Source: DASXTS01 sp036505275 (lineage in GTDB: Bacteria; Actinomycetota; Actinomycetes; Mycobacteriales; Pseudonocardiaceae). Taken from it: a stretch of DNA of 6,050 bases. The position numbers and the translations under genes are program-made. The notes under the pieces were generated by a model. That model saw only the letters and a program-made list of their open reading frames with translations. It was not told the DNA's origin and ran no database searches. Below are positions 1 to 4,491 of this stretch, piece after piece. The stretch lies in NCBI GenBank assembly GCA_036505275.1, contig DASXTS010000421.1, forward strand, positions 1 through 6,050, written 5' to 3'. The first letter of the stretch is position 1. Each line of letters opens with the position of its first letter.

Positions 1-881
1 TTCGCGATCTCGGCGAGCGCGTGCGAGACCCTGGTCAGCTCGGCCAGCGCGGCCGGCGGCAGCACGGGCATATCCAGCTTGGCGACCAGGTTTCCCACCA
101 CAGCGAAGAGGTCGGCATTGCCGGCCCGCTCGCCATAGCCGTTGGCGGTGCACTGCACGTGGGTGGCGCCGGCCTGCACCGCGGCCAGTGTGTTGGCCAC
201 CGCGCACGCCGTGTCGTCCTGGCAGTGGATGCCCACCCGGCAGCCGGTCCGGGCCACCACCTCGGCCACCGCCTCGGCCAGCGGCAGCGGCAGCTGCCCG
301 CCGTTCGTGTCGCACAGCACGACGACGTCGGCGCCGGCCTCCATCGCGGCGCCTAGCACCCGCAGCGCGCAGTCCGGGTCGAACCGGTAGCCGTCGAAGA
401 AGTGCTCGCAGTCCAGGAACACCCGGCGGCCGTGCCCGACCAGCAACGCCACCGTGTCGCGCACCATGGCGACGTTCTCCTCGACGGACGTCCGCAGCGC
501 CCGCTCGACGTGCCGCCGGTCCGACTTGGCGACCAGCGTCACCACGGGTGCCTGCGCGTCGAGCAGGGCGCGGACCTGCGGATCGTCCGCGGCCGACACG
601 CCGGGGCGGCGGGTGGCGCCGAAGGCGACCAGGGCCGCGTGCTTGAGCTGCAGCTCACCGGCCGCGGCACGGGCGAAGAACTCGGTGTCCTTGGGCAGCG
701 CACCTGGCCAGCCGCCCTCGATGAAGCCGACACCGATGCCGTCCAGCAAGCGCGCGACGGCCAGCTTGTCCGACACCGAGTACGAGATGCCCTCGCGCTG
801 GGCGCCGTCGCGCAGGGTGGTGTCGTAGACGTGGAAGGCGTCGCCGAGCGGGGTGTCGGCCGGCTCAGTACGGCTTGTCAT
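1..881 (-). CDS. cimA: Citramalate synthase, N-terminal 293 residues (C-terminus beyond left edge)
   Basis: Condenses pyruvate with acetyl-CoA to citramalate, the entry to the threonine-independent isoleucine route; cytosolic, in the 2-isopropylmalate synthase/homocitrate synthase superfamily. Reading the minus strand from the ATG at 881-879 gives a DRE-TIM barrel: the YDTTLRDGAQREG signature at residues 19-31 (metal-ligand Asp25, catalytic Arg24), FIEGGWPG soon after, EHFFDGYR and LCDTNGG mid-barrel, and a metal site HCQDD at 219-223 followed by NGYGERAGN from Asn247. The usual second His of the H-x-H pair is Gln221. The GGWPG and CEHFFDGYR segments favour citramalate synthase over LeuA. About 55% of a usual ~530-residue protein is present; the allosteric LeuA-dimer domain, if any, lies off the edge. 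The start is supported by a GAGGAG site 9 nt upstream. An Ile-codon leader peptide and terminator precede it, implying attenuation by isoleucine supply. LeuA or homocitrate synthase is a less likely alternative. Confidence 0.93.
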   Translation of the reverse strand, partial: MTSRTEPADTPLGDAFHVYDTTLRDGAQREGISYSVSDKLAVARLLDGIGVGFIEGGWPGALPKDTEFFARAAAGELQLKHAALVAFGATRRPGVSAADDPQVRALLDAQAPVVTLVAKSDRRHVERALRTSVEENVAMVRDTVALLVGHGRRVFLDCEHFFDGYRFDPDCALRVLGAAMEAGADVVVLCDTNGGQLPLPLAEAVAEVVARTGCRVGIHCQDDTACAVANTLAAVQAGATHVQCTANGYGERAGNADLFAVVGNLVAKLDMPVLPPAALAELTRVSHALAEIA

Positions 882-890
882 TGCGTTGAA

Positions 891-896
891 CTCCTC
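891..896 (-). promoter_or_regulatory. Ribosome binding site of cimA
   Basis: GAGGAG on the minus strand, 9 nt before the ATG at 881. It fixes the cimA start and lies downstream of the attenuator terminator, so initiation should need transcriptional read-through. Confidence 0.8.
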
Positions 897-929
897 GATT
901 CGTCGGTGGCCCGATCGTGTTCGACCAAC

Positions 930-961
930 AAAAAGACCCCCCGCTGGGATGCGAGAGGTCT
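930..961 (-). terminator. Intrinsic terminator (attenuator) in the cimA leader
   Basis: On the minus strand AGACCTCTCGC (961-951) pairs along its whole length with GCGGGGGGTCT (944-934): 11 base pairs including two G-U wobbles, with the 6-nt loop ATCCCA. TTTT then G then TT follows immediately (933-927). This is a textbook Rho-independent terminator, rare enough in GC-rich actinobacterial DNA to stand out. It lies between the leader peptide stop codon and the cimA ribosome binding site, the position of a transcription attenuator rather than a gene-end terminator. No gene ends here on this strand apart from the leader ORF. Confidence 0.85.
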
Positions 962-994
962 GCGCGCCGAGGGTGGTGCTGCTACCCGGCGCGC
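962..994 (-). promoter_or_regulatory. Hairpin spanning the leader peptide stop codon
   Basis: On the minus strand GCGCGCCG (994-987) pairs perfectly with CGGCGCGC (969-962), 8 bp. The 17-nt loop contains the TAG stop of the leader peptide and can form a further GGT/ACC helix. The hairpin abuts the terminator stem without sharing bases. A ribosome finishing the leader would cover its 5' arm, while one stalled on the Ile codons would probably leave it free, so it is a candidate pause or switch element. Its exact role is inference. Confidence 0.6.
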
Positions 995-1026
995 CTGCCG
1001 ATAATGATCACGGCGAAGGTCGGCAT
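982..1026 (-). CDS. Leader peptide MPTFAVIIIGRRAG of the cimA attenuator
   Basis: A 14-codon ORF on the minus strand, ATG at 1026-1024 and TAG at 984-982. Residues 6-9 are Val-Ile-Ile-Ile, encoded GTG ATC ATT ATC; a run of three Ile codons, one of them the ATT codon that is uncommon in GC-rich actinomycetes, is unlikely by chance. A GGAGG site lies 9 nt upstream. The peptide ends 20 nt before the start of a strong terminator hairpin, and cimA begins 100 nt beyond its stop. The expected role is sensing charged tRNA-Ile (perhaps also tRNA-Val): ribosome stalling under isoleucine shortage would permit read-through into cimA. Leader-peptide attenuation of branched-chain amino acid genes is known in Actinobacteria; applying it to this gene is inferred from sequence. 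The peptide itself probably has no other function. Confidence 0.82.
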   Translation of the reverse strand: MPTFAVIIIGRRAG

Positions 1027-1035
1027 ACCCGGGAT

Positions 1036-1040
1036 CCTCC
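1036..1040 (-). promoter_or_regulatory. Ribosome binding site of the leader peptide
   Basis: GGAGG within GGGAGGA on the minus strand, 9 nt before the leader ATG. It is among the strongest Shine-Dalgarno matches in the window, which argues that the 14-codon ORF is really translated. Confidence 0.78.
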
Positions 1041-1086
1041 CACAGTCCCGCCGGTCGACCAACAGTCGGGAGGGATAGTCCCAGCA

Positions 1087-1101
1087 GCCGGGATGCCCGG
1101 C
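1087..1101. repeat. Perfect inverted repeat in the divergent intergenic region
   Basis: GCCGGG-ATG-CCCGGC: 6-bp arms around a 3-bp spacer, about 60 bp upstream of the leader ATG and about 80 bp upstream of the DUF1963 start. It could be an operator for either divergent unit or a chance GC-rich palindrome. No promoter hexamers could be assigned with confidence around it. Confidence 0.35.
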
Positions 1102-1117
1102 ACGCACGGCGACCGGG

Positions 1118-1164
1118 GCGGGCCATCGTCAGGCCGACCGGCGCGGGCCGCCGTCAGACCGACC
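1118..1164. repeat. Pair of 22-bp direct repeats, 25-bp period
   Basis: Positions 1118-1139 and 1143-1164 share 19 of 22 bases, around the core CGTCAG.CCGACC, with starts 25 bp apart. They lie 16-62 bp upstream of the DUF1963 ATG and on the far side of the cimA leader. A tandem binding site for a regulator of the plus-strand unit is possible; a simple duplication is the alternative. Confidence 0.4.
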
Positions 1165-1179
1165 TGCAAGGCTGGTCCC

Positions 1180-2025
1180 ATGACCGAGCTGGACGACCAG
1201 CGGGAAGCACTCCGGCGGCTGGCCACCCACCACCTGAACGCCGAGGTGGCCATCAGGGTGCAGCGCCTGGCCAGGCCCGCGCTGCGGCTGCGTGGCACGT
1301 CCGGCGCCAGCGCCGGTCACAGCCGACTCGGGGGCGACCCACTACTGGCCGCCGGCACGTCGTGGCCGCGCTGGGGCTCCAGACCGCTGAGCTTCCTTGC
1401 GCTGATCGACCTCGCCGAGGTGGACGCCGCCCTGCTCGGGCTGCCGCTGCCGAAGACCGGGCTGCTGAACTTCTTCTACGAGGCTCGCGGCCAGCAGGCG
1501 TGGGGCTACGACCCCAAGCATGCCGCCGGCTGGCGGGTGATCGCCGCCGACGAGCGGCACGCCGTGCCGGCCAACACACCGTCGGCCGCGTTGGACACGC
1601 CGGCCACTCCGGTGGTGTTCGAGCCGAGGCTGACCATCCCGGCGTGGAACGAGCACGTGTTCGCCGACCTGGCCGATCACGACGTGGACGCCGTGTGCGA
1701 CCTGTACCTGGACTGGGAGGGGCAGTTCGTGGACGACGAGCCGGTACACCAGCTCGGCGGCTGGCCCGGCCTCATCCAGCTGCCGATCTGGCGGGAGTGC
1801 CAGCTCGGCTACCACGGCGTGCCGTACGCCGATCAACGGCACGACCCGCGCGTGGAGTCGCTGGAGTTCGGCAACCCGGACTGGACCCTGCTGCTGCAGC
1901 TGGACTCGGACACCAAGCTGCGCTGGATGTGGGCCGACGGCGGCCGGTTGTACTTCGCGGCCCGGCAGGAAGACCTGGCCGCGGAGAACTTCGGCGCGAC
2001 GTGGATGGTCCTGCAGTGCAGCTGA
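1180..2025 (+). CDS. DUF1963 (YwqG-like) family protein
   Basis: A 281-residue soluble protein without a signal peptide or membrane segment. It matches the DUF1963/YwqG family: an N-terminal GGDPLLAAGTSWPRW block (the family's 'P..WP' region), SFLALIDLAEV, LLNFFYEA, then HQLGGWPGLIQ at 190-200 and the C-terminal WTLLLQLDSD...LRWMWADGGRLYFAARQEDL block at about 235-270. The molecular role of the family is not established, so no function is assigned. The ATG at 1180 is chosen because family-like sequence begins just after it and the open frame upstream reads as low-complexity intergenic DNA; its ribosome binding site is weak (AAGG, 8 nt upstream). Its 3' end overlaps the metallophosphoesterase start by 10 bp, so the two are probably co-transcribed and translationally coupled. 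It is divergent from cimA. Confidence 0.88.
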   Translation: MTELDDQREALRRLATHHLNAEVAIRVQRLARPALRLRGTSGASAGHSRLGGDPLLAAGTSWPRWGSRPLSFLALIDLAEVDAALLGLPLPKTGLLNFFYEARGQQAWGYDPKHAAGWRVIAADERHAVPANTPSAALDTPATPVVFEPRLTIPAWNEHVFADLADHDVDAVCDLYLDWEGQFVDDEPVHQLGGWPGLIQLPIWRECQLGYHGVPYADQRHDPRVESLEFGNPDWTLLLQLDSDTKLRWMWADGGRLYFAARQEDLAAENFGATWMVLQCS

Positions 2026-3209
2026 CCGTGCTGCTGCTGTCGCTGCTGGCACTGGTCGGGCTCGTGCACTGGTACCTATGGCTGCGGCTGGTGCGTGGCA
2101 CCACCGCCCCCGGCCGGGTACGGCGGTTCGGTACCGCGGCCGCCGTGCTGCTCGCCACGCTGGTACCGGCAACCCTGGTGGGCGGCCGGGTGCTGCCGCC
2201 CGCGGTGGCGCGGTGGCTGTCCTGGCCGGGGTACCTCTGGATCGGGCTGCTGTTCTATCTGCTGTTGGGCCTGCTGATCATCGAGCCGGTGCGGCTGGCG
2301 ATCGCGGTCGGGCCCCGCCGCACCAATGGTGATGGCGTGGCTCCCACCGCCACCCTCGTCGCCACCCGGCGGGTGCTGCTGGCCAGGACGGGTGCCGCCG
2401 TCGTGGGGGCGGCCGCCGTGGGCGTGGTGGGGTACGGCGTACGCACCGCCCTCGGGCCACCGGGGATCACCCGGCTGACCGTGCCGCTGCCGCGGCTGCC
2501 CCCCGGCCTGGATGGACTGCGGATCGCGGTGGTCGCGGACATCCACCTCGGCCCGGTCCTCGGTCGGCGCCACGCCGAGCGGATCGTGCGCCTGATCAAT
2601 GAGCAGGACGCCGACCTGGTGGCCATCGTCGGCGACCTGGTGGACGGCACGGTCGAGCAGCTCGGCGAGGCCGCCGCCCCGCTGCGCGACCTGGTGAACA
2701 CCCACGGGAGCTTCTTCGTCACCGGTAACCACGAGTACTACTCCGGCGCCGCGCCGTGGCTGCGCGAGCTGGCCCGGCTCGGGGTACACCCGTTGGCCAA
2801 TGAGCGCGCCGAGATCCGGGCGAGCGGAAACAGCGGCGTGCTGGATCTCGCCGGCGTCAACGACCTGACCGGGGCCAACGTCCGCGACGGCACGTCCACC
2901 GGGCCGGACTACGACCGCGCGCTCGGCGGCCGGGACCCCGGCCGCCCGGTCGTCCTGCTGGCGCACCAGCCCGTGCAGGTACACGAGGCCGCCCGCCGCG
3001 GCGTCGACCTGCAGCTCTCCGGCCACACCCACGGCGGCCAGATGTTCCCGTTCCACGCCGTAGTGCGCGCGCGGCAGCCGGTGCTGCACGGGCTGCACCG
3101 GTTCGGCGACACCCGGCTGTTCGTCACCCGCGGCGCCGGCTTCTGGGGCCCACCGGTGCGGGTGGGCGCCCCGCCGGAGATCGCGATCGTCCGGCTGGCC
3201 ACCGCCTAG
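2016..3209 (+). CDS. Membrane-anchored metallophosphoesterase (YkuE/YaeI-like)
   Basis: A calcineurin-like phosphoesterase of about 397 residues. The N-terminal third is hydrophobic, with likely membrane segments near residues 3-23, 39-56, 72-97 and 124-143. The catalytic domain follows, with all dinuclear-metal motifs: Asp175 and His177 (VADIHLG), Asp207 (GDLVD), Asn238-His239-Glu240 (TGNHEYY), His317 (LAHQP) and His337/His339 (SGHTHGGQMFP). Motif spacing and the GHTHGGQ form match the YkuE/YaeI group, some members of which act on lipid-linked phosphates; the substrate here is unknown. The catalytic domain probably faces the outside, by analogy. The GTG at 2016 is preferred because GGATGG lies 7 nt upstream and it precedes the first hydrophobic helix; GTG at 2001 or 2028 is possible. 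It overlaps the DUF1963 gene by 10 bp, indicating coupling. It converges on leuB. Confidence 0.9.
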   Translation: MQLTVLLLSLLALVGLVHWYLWLRLVRGTTAPGRVRRFGTAAAVLLATLVPATLVGGRVLPPAVARWLSWPGYLWIGLLFYLLLGLLIIEPVRLAIAVGPRRTNGDGVAPTATLVATRRVLLARTGAAVVGAAAVGVVGYGVRTALGPPGITRLTVPLPRLPPGLDGLRIAVVADIHLGPVLGRRHAERIVRLINEQDADLVAIVGDLVDGTVEQLGEAAAPLRDLVNTHGSFFVTGNHEYYSGAAPWLRELARLGVHPLANERAEIRASGNSGVLDLAGVNDLTGANVRDGTSTGPDYDRALGGRDPGRPVVLLAHQPVQVHEAARRGVDLQLSGHTHGGQMFPFHAVVRARQPVLHGLHRFGDTRLFVTRGAGFWGPPVRVGAPPEIAIVRLATA

Positions 3210-3258
3210 CAAGGTTGCCCAGCGAAATTACCTGCTAAGCCGTGCCGGCGCGCGGACC
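3210..3258. other. Convergent intergenic gap without a clear terminator
   Basis: This 49-bp gap separates the stop codons of the metallophosphoesterase and leuB. The only hairpin visible is GCCG-TGC-CGGC at 3239-3249, a 4-bp stem with no T-run on either strand. No convincing intrinsic terminator was found, so ends here may be Rho-dependent or overlapping. Confidence 0.5.
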
Positions 3259-4305
3259 TCAGGCCCGGGACGCTGACGGCGTCGTGGAGGACACCAGGGC
3301 CGCCAGCCGGTCTCCGATGGCGTGCGTGCCGCCCGGGGTGGAGTGGTCCCTGGTCGCCAGATCGAAAGCCACCGCGGCCTCCACCCGCCGGGCCGCGTCG
3401 TGGTCGCCGAGGTGATCCAGCAGCAGGGCCACCGAGAGCACCGCCGCGGTCGGGTCGGCAAGGCCCTGGCCGGCGATGTCCGGCGCGGAGCCGTGCACCG
3501 GCTCGAACATGCTCGGGTTGCGCCGGGTTACGTCCAGATTGCCGCTGGCCGCCAGCCCGATGCCGCCGGTCACCGCGGCCGCCAGGTCGGTGAGGATGTC
3601 CCCGAACAGGTTGTCGGTGACGATCACGTCGAACCGGCTCGGGTCGGTGACCATGTGGATGGTCGCCGCGTCGACGTGCAGGTACGCCACGCTGACCTCG
3701 GGGTGCTGCAGCGACACCTCCTCCACGATGCGCGACCACAGCGAGCCGGCGTAGGTCAGCACATTGGTCTTGTGCACCAGCGTCAGGTGCTTGCGCGGCC
3801 GCGCCGACGCGCGCGCGAATGCGTCGCGCACCACCCGCTCCACCCCGAACGAGGTGTTGATGCTGACCTCGGTGGCGATCTCCTGCGGGGTGTCCTTGCG
3901 GAGCAGCCCGCCGTTGCCGGCATAGAGCCCCTCGGTGCCCTCCCGCACGACCACCATGTCGATCTCACCCGGCGACACGATCGGGCTGCGCACCCCCGGG
4001 TACAGCCGTGCGGGCCGCAGGTTGACGTGGTGGTCCAGCTCGAAGCGCAGCCGAAGCAGCAGCCCACGCTCCAGGATGCCGCTGGGCACCGAGGGGTCGC
4101 CGACGGCGCCGAGCAGGATCGCGTCGAACTCGCGAAGCTCGGTCAGCACCGACTCGGGGAGCAGCTCCCCCGTGGAGTGCCAGCGGGACGCCCCGAGGTC
4201 GTAGCGGGTCACCTCGGCGCCCGGTTTCACCTCGCCGAGCACCTTGAGCGCCTCGGCGATCACCTCGGGACCGATACCGTCACCTGGGATCACCGCGAGC
4301 CGCAT
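3259..4305 (-). CDS. leuB: 3-isopropylmalate dehydrogenase
   Basis: Oxidatively decarboxylates 3-isopropylmalate to 2-oxoisocaproate in leucine synthesis, NAD-dependent; enzymes of this family also turn 3-methylmalate into 2-oxobutyrate in the citramalate route to isoleucine. The 348-residue protein has a normal length and all landmarks: N-terminal VIPGDGIGPEV (5-15), substrate-binding arginines in LRLRFELDHHVNLRP (Arg87, Arg97) and VVVREGTEGLY (Arg121), Lys179 in VHKTNVL, Asp212 in HVDAATIHMV, the signature DNLFGDILTDLAAAVTGGIG (231-250) with metal-binding Asp236 and Asp240, and the cofactor-loop region MFEPVHGSAPDIAGQ (266-280). The ATG at 4305 has GGAGGT 6 nt upstream and starts exactly at the conserved N-terminus. 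It follows the protease gene on the same strand after 186 bp. Isocitrate or tartrate dehydrogenase relatives are less likely given the motif set and length. Confidence 0.95.
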   Translation of the reverse strand: MRLAVIPGDGIGPEVIAEALKVLGEVKPGAEVTRYDLGASRWHSTGELLPESVLTELREFDAILLGAVGDPSVPSGILERGLLLRLRFELDHHVNLRPARLYPGVRSPIVSPGEIDMVVVREGTEGLYAGNGGLLRKDTPQEIATEVSINTSFGVERVVRDAFARASARPRKHLTLVHKTNVLTYAGSLWSRIVEEVSLQHPEVSVAYLHVDAATIHMVTDPSRFDVIVTDNLFGDILTDLAAAVTGGIGLAASGNLDVTRRNPSMFEPVHGSAPDIAGQGLADPTAAVLSVALLLDHLGDHDAARRVEAAVAFDLATRDHSTPGGTHAIGDRLAALVSSTTPSASRA

Positions 4306-4311
4306 CCGCCC

Positions 4312-4317
4312 ACCTCC
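4312..4317 (-). promoter_or_regulatory. Ribosome binding site of leuB
   Basis: GGAGGT on the minus strand, 6 nt before the ATG at 4305. It is a near-perfect anti-16S match and fixes the leuB start. Confidence 0.85.
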
Positions 4318-4353
4318 GCCAGTTGTGTGGGTGCCGTGCGGCTGGCGCTGCCG

Positions 4354-4402
4354 CCGTGGGAACCCTCCGTTGCGCGAAGGCTACCCGGTGCCAACCCCAC
4401 GG
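4354..4402 (-). promoter_or_regulatory. Predicted structured RNA segment upstream of leuB
   Basis: On the minus strand CCGTGGG (4402-4396) pairs with CCCACGG (4360-4354), enclosing a second hairpin CCTTCG-CGCAA-CGGAGG (4380-4364), 6 bp with one G-U and a 5-nt loop. A small GGT(TGGC)ACC hairpin could complete a three-way junction. It ends about 36 nt before the leuB ribosome binding site. No T-run follows, so it is not an intrinsic terminator, and no leucine-rich leader ORF was found. It may be a 5' leader structure or chance folding. The rest of the 4306-4491 gap shows no promoter I can assign. Confidence 0.35.
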
Positions 4403-4491
4403 AGTCACCATGCCACACCCGAAAGGGTTGCCCAGGTCACGGTAAACGGCACGATCGGCAGCAAAATCGCCCCCGGATCATGAGCCGGCCG

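Noticed and set aside
969..996. T-box-like AGGGTGGT...ACC..GCG string on the plus strand
   Set aside because: The T-box core is interrupted by extra bases, no Stem I or specifier loop is apparent, and the downstream plus-strand gene is DUF1963, not an amino-acid or tRNA synthetase gene. It is the reverse strand of the hairpin in the cimA leader.
402..1004. 200-codon open frame on the plus strand
   Set aside because: It is antisense to cimA and to the attenuator; its product resembles a reverse-frame artefact.
878..1126. 82-codon minus-strand frame running through the cimA leader
   Set aside because: It starts in the intergenic region without a good ribosome binding site and would be translated through the terminator. 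The 14-codon leader in another frame has a far better ribosome binding site and a meaningful Ile run.
1342..2172. 276-codon open frame on the minus strand
   Set aside because: It is antisense to the DUF1963 gene and has biased low-complexity composition.
2076..3212. 378-codon open frame on the minus strand
   Set aside because: It is antisense to the metallophosphoesterase, whose five catalytic motifs are intact on the plus strand; the minus product shows no recognisable family.
3239..3249. GCCG-TGC-CGGC as a terminator between the convergent genes
   Set aside because: The stem is only 4 bp and no T-run follows on either strand.
4439..4481. Short minus-strand ORF with two adjacent Cys codons between the protease and leuB
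   Set aside because: It has no ribosome binding site and no associated terminator, and cysteine has no obvious link to leuB.
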